Shown here: positions 5,965 to 15,412 of the stretch, piece by piece
Layout of the letters: every line of letters starts with the position of its first letter
Position numbering within the stretch: the stretch's first letter is position 1
IMG/VR virus record: IMGVR_UViG_3300043449_000662
Coordinates: 1-28,729 of that record
Direction: 5' to 3' (one strand)
Source: a virus
Length of the DNA: 28,729 bases
Translations under genes and position numbers: made by a program
Notes under the pieces: model-generated
Databases searched by the model: none
Seen by the model: the letters and a program-made list of their open reading frames with translations, nothing else
Told to the model about the DNA's origin: nothing

Positions 5965-7374
5965 TTACATCCCCAAAATCTGGCGAGCTTTGTCGAGTGT
6001 CGAACTAGGCTGAGCTTGACCAGGCGCCGGCGGCGACTTTTTAGGCTCTTCACCCAGCTTCAGTATCTCAGCGATCTCCGGCTTGATCAGCGACTGCGAG
6101 GTTGGCCCCATCGTGTTTCGCCACTCTTCGTCCTGGACGCCAATCTTTTCGCCCAGTAGGCGGATCTGGTTGCGGATGCGAGCTTGGACAGCGGCTTTGC
6201 CAAGCGCAGGATCAAACAGCTCTTTGATCTTCTCGCGGCCACCCTCTGACGCAATGCCGAGAGCCTTCGCCATTTCGTCGCCGCCGATCTCCATCGTCTG
6301 CAGATAATTCATCGCGGCAATCGCATTCGGATCGCCCTCATCCGCCTTACGTTTCATTGCGTAGACGTCGTAAGAGTTCTTGGCGCCGGAGAGAAAACCG
6401 TAGTCGTTCTGCGGGAGAGCGTTGGAATAATCCATCAGCGCTTTGAAATGGCGCAGGCCGACCTCGGCGTTCTTACGCATGCCGCCGGAGGAATTGGGCT
6501 GATTGCTCGCCTGATCCAGCTGCGCCTTCTTGCGCACGTCAAACGTCGCGGCGTTGTAGGACGGGTCAACCATGCTGACTAGGCTATTCAGGACAGCGCC
6601 GGCCTGTGTGCCGAGCTTCCTAGTCGGGAAAGGCTGCTGTCCGCTGACAATGCCTTCGACCTCAGACGCAAGCGACGGGTAAGATTTCTTGATAACCTCA
6701 AGCGCCTCTTTGCCGCTTTTGCCGTTCGCCTGCTGCGCAACAGCGTCCAGGGAGGGCATGGCGTTACCGCCGCCAGCGGAATAAGGCTTGATAGTCCCGT
6801 CAGGGTAGATCCAGCCATACTGATCCTCGCCGAGCGGGTTCGTGCCGACCTTCTCAAATTTTGGCTTGGACGCGGAGGCGATCGCTGCGAGCTTGGCGGC
6901 GCGGTCGAGCGGATCCTGCGTAGCGCGGTGGACGACAATCTGCTCCAGGGAGGACGGCGACAGGGTCGCAAGCGCTTCCGGCGTGACGCCAAATTTCTCG
7001 GCGAAGCCAGGCTCAGATTTCATGCGCTCAAAGAGAGCGTTGCGGCGTTCGACATCGCCCTGCTCCTGCTGCGCGCGGGTATTCATCAGACGGGCCTGCG
7101 CCGCCATCTGCATGTCGTTCTGGATGCCGTCCATATACTGCGGCGCCTGCGCCAGGATCGTCGCGCGCTCACGCGGCGTCATGCGCTGGCCGGCGGCGAC
7201 AAGCATCATGCCGAGCTGGCCCATACGGCTTAGCGCGGCGTTGTTAAAGTCATGCTGCTGCGTCTGCTGCATTGTCGGAGCGGCGACTGTAGCCACAGTC
7301 GGTGTGGGCGCATTCACAGGGCCAGACGGCTGCTGGTTATTCGTCATCCGTTGAAGGAGATCAAAGATAGACAT
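5965..7374 (-). CDS. Putative DNA-ejection (internal virion) protein
   Basis: 469 residues, two bases upstream of the next ejection gene and sharing TAATG with the transglycosylase gene before it. The first 60 residues are Pro/Gln/Thr rich and probably disordered. Residues about 50-140 form an alpha-helical Gln/Met/Ala-rich block (MGQLGMMLVAAGQRM, YMDGIQNDMQMAAQARLM). The rest is mixed helical and ends with a Pro-rich linker and a short helix. No catalytic motif. It is assigned by its place between other internal virion genes. Confidence 0.55.
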   Translation of the reverse strand: MSIFDLLQRMTNNQQPSGPVNAPTPTVATVAAPTMQQTQQHDFNNAALSRMGQLGMMLVAAGQRMTPRERATILAQAPQYMDGIQNDMQMAAQARLMNTRAQQEQGDVERRNALFERMKSEPGFAEKFGVTPEALATLSPSSLEQIVVHRATQDPLDRAAKLAAIASASKPKFEKVGTNPLGEDQYGWIYPDGTIKPYSAGGGNAMPSLDAVAQQANGKSGKEALEVIKKSYPSLASEVEGIVSGQQPFPTRKLGTQAGAVLNSLVSMVDPSYNAATFDVRKKAQLDQASNQPNSSGGMRKNAEVGLRHFKALMDYSNALPQNDYGFLSGAKNSYDVYAMKRKADEGDPNAIAAMNYLQTMEIGGDEMAKALGIASEGGREKIKELFDPALGKAAVQARIRNQIRLLGEKIGVQDEEWRNTMGPTSQSLIKPEIAEILKLGEEPKKSPPAPGQAQPSSTLDKARQILGM

Positions 7375-8039
7375 TATTGCTCACCCCCAAGGAGGCCCAG
7401 AGCGCGGGCGTGGTTTAGTTTGTGAAAGTCGAGCATCGCCTGCTGGAAAGCCGGGACATCCTGATCGTCCTGCTCATCCTGGCTCTCATCAGCCAAGCCC
7501 ATCGCAGCCTTGCGGACGCCGATCAGGCCGGTAGGCATTGCAGGCATTGGCGTAGGCTCAGAGGGAGCGGCAGGCTGCTTGGCGCTATCCAGCAAGCCGA
7601 TAAGCTCAGTGATATTGCTCGGCGTGCGAGTGGCCGTTTCAGCCGAATACGCCATTGGCGTAGCGCCGCCCATTCTGGCGACATGAGACGCAACAGTGCC
7701 GTTGCCATCGCTTGCGCTGTAATGGCCCGGTGAGCCGGCATTGACTGTCGAATACATATCCAACAGCCCCATGCCGGGTTTGAAGCCTCTGGCGGCTAGG
7801 AACTTGCCAAAGGCGTCGATCTGGTTACGGGCGCTCGGGGTTTTCGTAGAAATGCCAAACTGCGCCCGCTCAGACGGGCCAGCCTGAAAGATGCCGAAAT
7901 ACTTGTTACCCTTGCCGCCCCAGACGTCAGGCCGGTTGCTGCTTTCATAGGAGAAAACCTTGAGAGCATCATCCGGGTTGTAATGATCACGGGCTGCTGC
8001 CTGTTTGAGGTAGGCAATATCCTCTGGCGTCAGTTTCAT
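7374..8039 (-). CDS. Virion-associated lytic transglycosylase-like protein
   Basis: 221 residues. Residues about 20-105 resemble an SLT-fold muramidase: VFSYESSNRP supplies the candidate catalytic Glu32, then GNKYFGIFQAG (the G-I-F-Q element), then a helical stretch to GHYSAS. The C-terminal half is Pro/Ala rich and probably flexible. In podophages such an enzyme is often one of the ejected internal proteins and opens the peptidoglycan for DNA entry. Neighbours on both sides look like ejection proteins. It is not the endolysin, which is the M15 enzyme further downstream. Confidence 0.7.
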   Translation of the reverse strand: MKLTPEDIAYLKQAAARDHYNPDDALKVFSYESSNRPDVWGGKGNKYFGIFQAGPSERAQFGISTKTPSARNQIDAFGKFLAARGFKPGMGLLDMYSTVNAGSPGHYSASDGNGTVASHVARMGGATPMAYSAETATRTPSNITELIGLLDSAKQPAAPSEPTPMPAMPTGLIGVRKAAMGLADESQDEQDDQDVPAFQQAMLDFHKLNHARALGLLGGEQ

Positions 8040-8053
8040 TTGAACCTACCTGA

Positions 8054-9331
8054 TCAATATTTGCTGGCGAACGGCGACCACCCAAGCAACCCTGCTCCGG
8101 TGCCAAGCGCATTTGCCATGCCGCCCATCATGCTTGTGCCGCCGGCAGGAGCGGCAAACATGCTACCCAAACCCATCAACCCACCGAGGCCTGTCATCAG
8201 CGGGTTGCTGCTTGTTTGCTGAGTAGGCATCCACGACATGCCGGAGCTGTTTGTCTTGGTATTGCCAGTCGTCGTGCCGCTCATCGTGGCATTGGTGTCG
8301 GAATTAGCCGTCGTCGTGCCGGACGTGTTCTGAGCGGTATTCATCGTCTGGTTGTTTGCGGTAGACGTTGCCGTCGAATGCGGAGCGGCGCTGAGCGTCT
8401 GGTTGTAGAGCTGCTGCAGCTGGAGAGGCATATTCTGCTGACGCAGCCACTCATTGTAGGCAGCGGTGTTTGCGTTCTGATCTGTGGTTTGAGCAAGGTT
8501 GCCGTAATTGAGCAGATTGTTGACGCCGCTGTTAAACGAGTTCTGCGCCGCCGTGCCGACATTGGCGATGGCGTTGCCGCCGGAGAGCAGATTGTTGAGG
8601 TAGTTCTGATACGAGTTCTGATTGTTCTGCTGAGCGGACAGATTATTCTGCACATCCTGGCTCAGCATACCCGTAGCCTGATTGTAGCCGCTGTTCAGAA
8701 GGTTTGCGATCAGGTTGTTAGTATTCATGTTATTCTGAGCCGTCGCGACGCCTTCTTGGATGCCGTGACGCGATCCGCCAAACGCCTTGGCGGCGATAGC
8801 CTGATCAGCCGTCTGCTTTAGCGACTGATCTAAATTCTGCCGGCTCATATCCTGAACGCTGTTCACGACGTTCTGGATGTAAGGGTTCATATAGTCGCCG
8901 ATACCGGAAAGTCCGTTTCTCAGCGTCTGAGCCTGTATCTGCGGCGCAGCCTGGAGGCCGGACTGTATCGTCTGCTGAGCCTGGCTATAATACGGCGAGA
9001 ATTGATCAAGCGAGTTCTGGTAAAGGTTGCCGGCCTGCTGCTGATACTGGTTGAGGCCAGCCGTCAGATCGCCGCCGTATGCCTGCGTTTGCTGGTTAAG
9101 CAGTCCCTGCGCGCTGGTGACGCCAGAGCGGGCGGCGTCCTCAAGCCACTGCGGGATCTGGTTTAGCGAAAGGCCATAGCTGCTGCCCTCAGACTGTCCA
9201 GACTGATTAACATCCGACGTGCCGGTTTGCCGCGTAGAGCTATTCTGCTCCTGCTCCGTCTGCGTCTTAGACTTTGTGCTGCTGCTCTGGTTCGTCAGCG
9301 ATGGAAGAGCATACATCCATTCGTTAGCCAT
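8054..9331 (-). CDS. Gln/Asn-rich internal virion or tail protein
   Basis: 425 residues, very rich in Gln, Asn, Ser and Thr. Residues 11-50 are a polar low-complexity stretch. Residues 55-200 hold the recognisable part: LNQIPQWLEDAA, then YMNPYIQNVVNSV (147-159), then AFGGSRHGIQEG (183-194). The last two motifs recur in ejection or tail-tip proteins of many podophages. The C-terminal 130 residues are Thr/Asn repeats (TTTANSDTNATMSGTTTGN) followed by a Gly/Met-rich end. Function by analogy: part of the ejection apparatus. Confidence 0.55.
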   Translation of the reverse strand: MANEWMYALPSLTNQSSSTKSKTQTEQEQNSSTRQTGTSDVNQSGQSEGSSYGLSLNQIPQWLEDAARSGVTSAQGLLNQQTQAYGGDLTAGLNQYQQQAGNLYQNSLDQFSPYYSQAQQTIQSGLQAAPQIQAQTLRNGLSGIGDYMNPYIQNVVNSVQDMSRQNLDQSLKQTADQAIAAKAFGGSRHGIQEGVATAQNNMNTNNLIANLLNSGYNQATGMLSQDVQNNLSAQQNNQNSYQNYLNNLLSGGNAIANVGTAAQNSFNSGVNNLLNYGNLAQTTDQNANTAAYNEWLRQQNMPLQLQQLYNQTLSAAPHSTATSTANNQTMNTAQNTSGTTTANSDTNATMSGTTTGNTKTNSSGMSWMPTQQTSSNPLMTGLGGLMGLGSMFAAPAGGTSMMGGMANALGTGAGLLGWSPFASKY

Positions 9332-9342
9332 TTTATTTTCCC

Positions 9343-9594
9343 TTACATCGGCGGCTGGACAACGCCGCGCGTTGCGACGGTTCTAATTAGGTTGCCTGCA
9401 TCATCCACAGTGATCTCGTAGACAGTGCCGTTTGGCGATTGCAGCAGGATCTGCGGCTGGATGATATTCGGGCCGGCAAGCAGGCCGATGCGCCGCGCAA
9501 GCTGAGACAGAAACGACGTCATCCAGATCGCGTCGTATTTCTGAGGGGCCGCGCCAAAAGATGGGAAGGCTGTCGGCTTTGTCGGCGTCGTCAT
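9343..9594 (-). CDS. Small structural protein after the tail hub
   Basis: 83 residues, ATGA-coupled to the gp10-like gene. The N-terminus is polar ([19 protein letters not shown]). A helix ([18 protein letters not shown]) is followed by a beta-rich part ([20 protein letters not shown]). No family recognised. Size and coupling suggest a minor tail component. Confidence 0.55.
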   Translation of the reverse strand: MTTPTKPTAFPSFGAAPQKYDAIWMTSFLSQLARRIGLLAGPNIIQPQILLQSPNGTVYEITVDDAGNLIRTVATRGVVQPPM

Positions 9595-11612
9595 CGAGCG
9601 CCCCCACCCTTGACGACATCAAACCGGATCTGGCCGACGCTCCAATAGTTGTCGCTCGTCGCCTCCACCCGCAGGCGAACGTCTTTGCCCGTCACGCGCG
9701 TGTCAGTGTAGCCATCCACCCTTGGCACATACGGGCCGTAGAGCGTCTCTGTCTGCGTCGGGGCATACCGAGAATAGAACTTGATCTGATAGTTGGTTCC
9801 GACGCTGTCAGGATCCGTAGACACCAGCGCCTGGTTGATGTCGATGTTTTGATCGCCCTGGCCGAAATCCAGAATAGACGTCTCAGCCCAGACGCTGCCG
9901 ACGCGGCTTGCGCCGTTTTCTAGCCAGCCGTCTTCCTGCTGGTAGACATAATTATCGATACCAGCTGCGATCGGGTAAGCCGCAGTATTCGCGCCAACCG
10001 CTGCCGTTCTCTGACGCTGGCCTCTGATCCAGATATTGTCGGCGTAGTTCCAGATCACATAGTTGTTGCACTCGCCATTAGGCGCATTCAGATCCGGGTA
10101 TTCAAACCAGAACTCAGGGAAGACGCCGCTTTCGTGCATATGCGCGCGATAGTTCCCATACAGCGGATCGTAATTGTTCTTGATGTCGCCGAACATCGGG
10201 CATTGGATCTGCCGGATTGCGCCGCCGTCGTAGCGCCAGAAGCCAGACTGTCCGAACCATACCGTTGACGAACCGCCAGAGGCGATCGCATTTGGGGCAG
10301 AGAACGTCGTCGTGCCGAGCTTTTCAGCGCCATAAAAATACGGCGCGCCAACATAGCGAACCAGGAAGCATTCGTGCTGCGTCAGGACGAGGATGCCCTC
10401 CTTGACGCGAACGCCGGTAATGATCGGAGAGGTTGCTTCCAGATCAATATAGCCGGCCTGCCCTGTCGTCGTGTTGAACGTCCAACCATTGTAGTTTTCG
10501 AAATCGCTCCAGGCTATGCGACGCGGGTTGCCGCCAGCGCCCATAAGCATGACAGATCGCTCAGCCGTGACTGCCACTGCGTAGTTATTTGTCGGGGCAT
10601 TCGACGGGACGTCCATTGGCGGGACGTTTGAGTTCGTCGGGGCGAGATGAAGCAGGCGGCCATCTGACGAGCAGACAGAAAGGAGATCCTGGCCGAACGA
10701 CGCGAAGCTCCAGTGATCCGGCTTGCGGAAGATCGGCGGGTTGTAGTTGCGCTGGCGTCCATATGTATCTTGGCCGACGATCTGAGAGGCTGTGATTGTC
10801 GGGCTTGTCGAGCCGCTGGTGTTGATCGGCGTCTTGTTCTTGCCGATCGCCGTGATCGTCGTGCTGGAAACCGTTTGCGATGTATTGACGGTATAGGTGC
10901 CTGTGCCGCCGGATCCCGTGCCAAGCGCGGTGATGTAGGTGCCGCCGGTGACGCCAGTGCCGTTGATGAAATCGCCGACAGCCAGAGAGCCGCTAGATAC
11001 AGCCGACACCGTCAGCGTCGTGCCGGAGATCGAGCCGGTGACAGTTGAAGGCCCGCAGAGCCGGAATGTATTTGCATCCACTGGGATGACATAATACGGG
11101 GTGTTTGCCGACAGCCCTGTCGGAAGCGCGCCACCGCCGGAGAGCGTGAACTTGATGACGTCGTCAGTCGTCAGGCCGTGGTTCGTCCAAGTGACGACGC
11201 CGGGTGAGGCGATCGACACAGTAACAATGCTGGACGTGTTCACCGTTGAGCCGAACGGATCCCAGATCGTCTGCGTGTCGCCGTAAACGAGGGTGCCGTA
11301 GCCACCGCCGCCGATCGACAGCATGGAGACAAAGTTCGACGGCGTAACGTCATTAAGAACGCCAAACAGCACTTGGATGCCTGTCTCAGTCCCGATCGCC
11401 GTCCATTCGCGAGACGAGCTGTCGCGCCACTGAAATAGGCCTCGAATTTTGGAAGGCTGAGCTGCCTGCGTAATGCGCGTCGATCCGCCGATCGGCATCA
11501 TGGCGCCAGACAGCCAGCGCACGTTTGAGGTGTCCCACCAAGTGTTAGGGACGTCATAAGGCGTTGCCTGACGAACGACGCCAGGCTGCACCCTCATCGG
11601 GACAAAGGCCAA
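9591..11612 (-). CDS. Tail hub / DNA-stabilisation protein, P22 gp10-like
   Basis: 673 residues. The start is a TTG at 11612 with AAGGA 8 bases upstream; the first in-frame ATG, at 11597, has no ribosome site. The N-terminus ([17 protein letters not shown], then [12 protein letters not shown]) matches the opening seen in gp10-type stabilisation proteins, which plug the portal and carry the tail needle and fibres. A Gly/Ser/Thr-rich beta insertion at about 125-275 precedes a beta-propeller-like body with repeats such as [18 protein letters not shown] and [14 protein letters not shown]. The assignment fits the gp4-like gene upstream and the ejection genes downstream. Confidence 0.65.
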   Translation of the reverse strand: MAFVPMRVQPGVVRQATPYDVPNTWWDTSNVRWLSGAMMPIGGSTRITQAAQPSKIRGLFQWRDSSSREWTAIGTETGIQVLFGVLNDVTPSNFVSMLSIGGGGYGTLVYGDTQTIWDPFGSTVNTSSIVTVSIASPGVVTWTNHGLTTDDVIKFTLSGGGALPTGLSANTPYYVIPVDANTFRLCGPSTVTGSISGTTLTVSAVSSGSLAVGDFINGTGVTGGTYITALGTGSGGTGTYTVNTSQTVSSTTITAIGKNKTPINTSGSTSPTITASQIVGQDTYGRQRNYNPPIFRKPDHWSFASFGQDLLSVCSSDGRLLHLAPTNSNVPPMDVPSNAPTNNYAVAVTAERSVMLMGAGGNPRRIAWSDFENYNGWTFNTTTGQAGYIDLEATSPIITGVRVKEGILVLTQHECFLVRYVGAPYFYGAEKLGTTTFSAPNAIASGGSSTVWFGQSGFWRYDGGAIRQIQCPMFGDIKNNYDPLYGNYRAHMHESGVFPEFWFEYPDLNAPNGECNNYVIWNYADNIWIRGQRQRTAAVGANTAAYPIAAGIDNYVYQQEDGWLENGASRVGSVWAETSILDFGQGDQNIDINQALVSTDPDSVGTNYQIKFYSRYAPTQTETLYGPYVPRVDGYTDTRVTGKDVRLRVEATSDNYWSVGQIRFDVVKGGGAR

Positions 11613-11623
11613 TGCAGTATCCT

Positions 11624-11977
11624 TTAAGAGAGCTTCGTCAGCTTGTAGTGCGTCGTCAGATATTCATCGACGAGATCATCAACGAGGTTTGAGATCGCTC
11701 GGATGTTGCCAGCGATATTATCGCGGTTTTTGTCGATCCATTTTGCCTCGGCAGCGATATGCTCGGCGATCTCATCAGGATCTACTGTCTGCTGCTTGAC
11801 GTCGCCGATAAGGCCATACGCGCCCTGGTGAGCTTCCACGACAGTATCCACCTTGTCGATCAGGCTGTCGTAAAATTCGCCGAGGACGTTATGCCGAAAG
11901 CCGGAGGTTTCCGCCCAGTGTGCGAGGTGGACAGCGTTGCGAGTTGCAAAGACGCGGGAGATAAGCTCTTCGATCAT
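11624..11977 (-). CDS. Dps/ferritin-like small helical protein (DUF5856-like)
   Basis: 117 residues, all helical. The part [18 protein letters not shown], then [18 protein letters not shown], lines up with Dps: [10 protein letters not shown] sits on the Dps helix carrying the last two ferroxidase ligands. H17, H29, D44 and E48 have the Dps spacing (12, 15 and 4 residues); the fifth Dps ligand position is Gly33, with Glu34 next to it. Phages carry short proteins of this type whose role is unknown. Here it lies in the tail part of the late operon, so it may be a virion protein or may protect DNA or bind metal. It is shorter than Dps (about 165 aa). Confidence 0.55.
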   Translation of the reverse strand: MIEELISRVFATRNAVHLAHWAETSGFRHNVLGEFYDSLIDKVDTVVEAHQGAYGLIGDVKQQTVDPDEIAEHIAAEAKWIDKNRDNIAGNIRAISNLVDDLVDEYLTTHYKLTKLS

Positions 11978-11984
11978 TTATTCC

Positions 11985-12779
11985 TCACGTCCAAGAAATG
12001 TAGATGTAGCCGGAGCTGCCTGGATCACCATTTCCGGCAATGCCATAATTCGGAATGATGCCGCCTTGGCCGCCATTTCCAGCTGAGCCGATCTGGATCG
12101 GTATTGAGGCGCCGTAATAATTTTTGATGCTGCTCCAACCCATGACATCAATGTCAAAGATCAGGCCGTAGTTCTTGCCACCCTTGCCGCCTCTGCCGCC
12201 GTTGCTGCCAGCAAAATAATATGGGAAATAACTAACAGACTGGCTGCCATATCCTGTGCCACCAGATCCGCCAGTCCTTACGCCTGTATCATCTGGGTAT
12301 GTCGCCGCGTTCGATCCAGTGTTGCCGGCATTATTGACACCACCGCCTCCACCGCCACCACCGCCATTTGCCGTCAGCGCAAATGATTGCCCGACACCGA
12401 ATATCGTTTGTCCCCCTGCGCCACCGCTGGATCCATCATCATGCGATGTCGTGTTTTTGAACTCACATCCTCCACCACCACCGCCACTGCCACCGTAAAC
12501 GGTGACATAGAGCTTATTGAACAACGCAGGCAGAGTTATTGATGAGCCAGATGTATATGTGTTGTTTCCAGCAACGACTGGGCTTCCTGCCTGCGTCGAA
12601 TAGAAATCTGTGAAAGCGATCGCATTAGGACTAGCCGGGAAATACCCGGTGCTGTTGTCTGGACGGTAGAACAACGTGCCGCGATAAGCGTTCAGATTAT
12701 TCCCGCGCCCGCTAAAGCCGCTTGAGCCGTTAATATCCAACATGCTCAACGGTGGCCGGTTGCCGCCATTAGGTAGCAT
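11985..12779 (-). CDS. Glycine-rich tail adhesin
   Basis: 264 residues, start overlapping the stop of the S74 fibre (TGATG). The N-terminal 90 residues include a beta part (SSITLPALFNKLYVTVYGGS). The remainder consists of polyglycine runs separated by short variable loops and ends SGYIYISWT. Glycine-rich proteins of this design cap fibre tips and bind receptors in T-even phages (gp38), and similar ones follow fibre genes in other phages. Receptor binding is inferred from composition and position. Base composition is lower in GC than the surrounding genes, in keeping with exchange of host-range genes. Confidence 0.6.
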   Translation of the reverse strand: MLPNGGNRPPLSMLDINGSSGFSGRGNNLNAYRGTLFYRPDNSTGYFPASPNAIAFTDFYSTQAGSPVVAGNNTYTSGSSITLPALFNKLYVTVYGGSGGGGGGCEFKNTTSHDDGSSGGAGGQTIFGVGQSFALTANGGGGGGGGGVNNAGNTGSNAATYPDDTGVRTGGSGGTGYGSQSVSYFPYYFAGSNGGRGGKGGKNYGLIFDIDVMGWSSIKNYYGASIPIQIGSAGNGGQGGIIPNYGIAGNGDPGSSGYIYISWT

Positions 12780-14209
12780 CAGCGCGCCTCCACAGCAGCT
12801 AGGCGAGCATCGATATTTTTCAGAGCCTCAATCAGGACGCCGGAGATATTGCCGTATGCTACCGACAGGGTGCCGTCATTGGTATGCACAACCTGTGGCA
12901 GAACCTCCTGCATCTCCTGGGCGATCACGCCGACGCCGGCCTTGTCGTCCTCAATGCGATCGTAGAACACACCGCGCATCCGGCGAACCAACGACATCGG
13001 ATCTTGGATCGTCTCAACATTCTTTTTGAGCTTGGCGTCGGAGTAAGCGGTGACGTTGCCAGCGGCTGTGAAATTGCCGGAGGTGTCCCAGTAAGCCAAG
13101 TTAGAGCCGCTGCTATTCTTCCAGCCAGCCGCCGAGGCGTTGCCGTAGAAATATCCGCCAGAGCTGCCGACAGTGATCGTGCGCTCGCTGGAGCCGCTGA
13201 CGATCGACAGGTTGCCCGTCATTGACGTGGTGCCGGAGACTGACAGGTTGCTGGACAGCGTGGCCGCGCCGCTGACGGCGAGCGTTGATGTAAGGGACGT
13301 CGCACCAGATGCACTGAGCGTCGTTAATGAAGCCGCGCCGGAGATCGTGCCTGACACCGACAGGCTACCCGACATGCTCACGTTGCCGCCTGAAACGACA
13401 AGTTGAGTTGAGCCGACTGTTAAGCCATTAGAGGCCAGCGTCGTCGCGCCGATCACATTGAGGGTGCTGGAGAGCGTTGTAGCCCCGGAGACGCCAAGAG
13501 TGCTGGAGAGCGTCGTGGCCCCGGTGACAGCGAGCGTGCTGGCTAGCGTCGCCGCACCGCCCGCATACAGGGTGCCTGCTCCCGCGCTTAACCCGGCAGC
13601 TGTTATTGAGCCAGTTGCTGTGACGTTCCCGCCCGTAACCTGGAGCTGCCCAGAGCCGACGTTGAGGCCGTTGGCGGCGAGAGTGGTTGCGCCGGCAACC
13701 GACAGCGTTCCAGAGAGGGCTGCATTGCCGGTGAGAGCGGTTGTGCCAGAGACTGCGAGATTGCCCGTCGTGCTGACATTGCCGCCGGAGCAGTTTAGCT
13801 GCCCCGCTCCGACGTTGAGGCCGTTATAGGCAAGAGCTGTTGCACCAGTGACAGATAACGAGCCGCCAAGGATCGTTGCACCGGAGCCGCTTAGCGTGAA
13901 GCCGCCCTGGAAGGTGACGTTAGAGCTGACGGTGAGCGTCGTGGAGAGCAGCGTCGCGCCGGACACCGTCAGGCCACCCGAGGCCGTGACATTGCCGCCC
14001 GTCACGCGCAGCTGGCCGGAGCCGACGTTTAAGCCATTCGACGGGAGGTTGATCGCGCCCGCCAGCGTTTGAGCGCTCGTCAGGATGCGCGACACCATGT
14101 TGGCGTCAATCGTGTCCAGATCGGCGTTGAGATGCGCGCCCCAGGCATTCGTGTCCGAGCCGATCTCCGGCTTCGTCAAATTGTATGTCGGGGTAAACGT
14201 ATTAGCCAT
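12779..14209 (-). CDS. Tail fibre with self-cleaving S74 chaperone domain
   Basis: 476 residues. The N-terminus (NLTKPEIGSDTNAWG, HLNADLDTIDANM) is a common phage fibre start. The shaft (50-330) consists of Gly/Ser/Thr beta repeats: the unit NGLNVGSGQL.VTGGNV appears at about 58, 129, 180 and 261, separated by GATTLSSTL-type units. The C-terminal 87 residues are a Peptidase_S74 intramolecular chaperone: the Ser/Lys pair in SDAKLKKNV (Ser390) and GVGVIAQEMQEVLP. In this family the chaperone drives trimer folding and then cuts itself off before the Ser. So the mature fibre would end at about residue 389. Confidence 0.85.
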   Translation of the reverse strand: MANTFTPTYNLTKPEIGSDTNAWGAHLNADLDTIDANMVSRILTSAQTLAGAINLPSNGLNVGSGQLRVTGGNVTASGGLTVSGATLLSTTLTVSSNVTFQGGFTLSGSGATILGGSLSVTGATALAYNGLNVGAGQLNCSGGNVSTTGNLAVSGTTALTGNAALSGTLSVAGATTLAANGLNVGSGQLQVTGGNVTATGSITAAGLSAGAGTLYAGGAATLASTLAVTGATTLSSTLGVSGATTLSSTLNVIGATTLASNGLTVGSTQLVVSGGNVSMSGSLSVSGTISGAASLTTLSASGATSLTSTLAVSGAATLSSNLSVSGTTSMTGNLSIVSGSSERTITVGSSGGYFYGNASAAGWKNSSGSNLAYWDTSGNFTAAGNVTAYSDAKLKKNVETIQDPMSLVRRMRGVFYDRIEDDKAGVGVIAQEMQEVLPQVVHTNDGTLSVAYGNISGVLIEALKNIDARLAAVEAR

Positions 14210-14211
14210 GT

Positions 14212-15246
14212 TTAAGCCGCCTGCTGTTGCGGTGTGAATGACGATTGAATAGGCGTCCAGACTGCGCTGCCTGGCGTCTCAGTCGGGGTATCCGCGACGC
14301 CATCCGAGATCGCGATGCCGCCGATCGGCGCACCACCAAGCGCGCCCGTCGGGCGAACATTCGCCTGCGGCTGCAGCGGAGTGATCTTGTCCCAGTAAGC
14401 CACGCTAGATGCCGGTTGCGTCCAGAGAGCGCCAATAGCGCCGCCAGAGGGTGGCGATGCAGTTGCAGCTATCGGAGCGCCGCCAATAGCCGAGCAGCCA
14501 AGAGCGCCGCCGATCTGCGTGACGTTGCTCGGCGGGAGAGCCGGGTTGACGCCCTGCCAGAAGGCCTCGCCATTAGCCTGCGGCGTCCATACAGACGGCC
14601 CAGAGGGAATAACCGCCCACTGAACCACAATGCCGCCAGACGCGCTGTCAGGAGCTTCTGAGGCATTCAGGACGACGTCAGCGACAACGGATGAGTTAAA
14701 TGCCGCCGTGTCTGGCGCTTCAACCAGAGCAAACGAGCAGGCGTCGAATACCTGGCCCGCAAAGGAGGCAATGTCCTGCGCCTCTGTCGCCGCCAGATTA
14801 GCCAGCGTTACCGCAGAGGCAGAACCTGACGCAGTATCCTGCGCCTCGGTGACAGCAAGATCGGCAGACGCGACAATGGCTGTCGTGATCGATGCGGTAT
14901 CAGACGCCTCAGTTGCGGCGAGATCCGCATAGGCCGGATCTATCTGAGCCGAGCCAGAGGCCGTGTCCTGCGCCTCTGTCGCCAGTAGGTTGGCGAGCGT
15001 GACAGCGGAAACGGATCCAGACGCGGTGTCAGCCGCCTCAATGGCTGCAAGATCAGCAGTGGCGGTAATTGATAGGCTGGCGGAAGCGGTGTCATAGGCT
15101 TCCGTTACAGCGAGGCTCGCCGACGCGACGATGTTAACCGTAGCGGCGGCGGTGTCTTGAGCTTCAGATACAGATAGTCCAGCAACCCGGACTACAAACC
15201 CCGCCGTCGATACTGCTGCTGACGCAAGCGGGGCAAAACCGAGCAT
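14212..15246 (-). CDS. Repeat protein with nine 21-residue EAxDTAS units
   Basis: 344 residues. Residues 26-204 are nine tandem units of about 21 residues with the core TEAxDTAS; the Glu lies at 28, 49, 70, 91, 113, 134, 155, 176 and 197. Each unit ends in a beta-like Val/Ala stretch. A second repeat follows at 219-340: a WTP/WTQ start at 220, 275 and 330 (55 residues apart) with GALG..IGG. No enzyme motif. It lies among fibre genes, so it is probably a fibre shaft or a virion-surface protein. I do not recognise a named family. Confidence 0.65.
   Translation of the reverse strand: MLGFAPLASAAVSTAGFVVRVAGLSVSEAQDTAAATVNIVASASLAVTEAYDTASASLSITATADLAAIEAADTASGSVSAVTLANLLATEAQDTASGSAQIDPAYADLAATEASDTASITTAIVASADLAVTEAQDTASGSASAVTLANLAATEAQDIASFAGQVFDACSFALVEAPDTAAFNSSVVADVVLNASEAPDSASGGIVVQWAVIPSGPSVWTPQANGEAFWQGVNPALPPSNVTQIGGALGCSAIGGAPIAATASPPSGGAIGALWTQPASSVAYWDKITPLQPQANVRPTGALGGAPIGGIAISDGVADTPTETPGSAVWTPIQSSFTPQQQAA
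14635..15171 (-). repeat. Nine-fold 63-base coding repeat
   Basis: DNA encoding the EAxDTAS units of the 344-aa protein. Eight spacings of 21, 21, 21, 22, 21, 21, 21 and 21 codons. Units 3 and 6 share the tail AVTLANL, so some copies are recent duplicates while others have drifted. Confidence 0.75.
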
Positions 15247-15249
15247 TCG

Positions 15250-15408
15250 TTACTCTTTCGGCTGAGACTGGTTCAGTTGCTCATTGGCCTGCTGCTGGAG
15301 CTTCTGGATAATCGGCGCAACCTCGATGTAAGCGCCACGTCCGAGGTTAGCGAAAACGACGTTCCATTCCGCAACCGATAGCTCAAGCGTCATATTCTGG
15401 CCTTCCAT
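15250..15408 (-). CDS. 52-aa protein of unknown function
   Basis: A short ORF between the second tandem paralogue (stop at 15413) and the repeat protein (start at 15246). It starts MEGQNMTLELSVAEWNVVF; a second ATG lies five codons in. It continues with a helix (EVAPIIQKLQQQANEQLNQ) and ends SQPKE. Small proteins beginning with a short beta segment and ending in a Gln-rich helix are common in phage tail operons. The gap is filled with no more than 4 bases on either side, which supports it. Function unknown. Confidence 0.6.
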   Translation of the reverse strand: MEGQNMTLELSVAEWNVVFANLGRGAYIEVAPIIQKLQQQANEQLNQSQPKE

Positions 15409-15412
15409 TGTT

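Noticed and set aside
13173-14072. Long + strand ORFs opposite the fibre repeats
   Set aside because: They mirror the Gly/Ser/Thr repeat codons as Val/Pro/Ala-rich frames. They have no ribosome sites and no homology to known folds.
12779-15171. CRISPR array or tandem DNA satellite
   Set aside because: The repeats are in frame, differ between copies and encode fibre-like protein units. There are no constant repeats with unique spacers.
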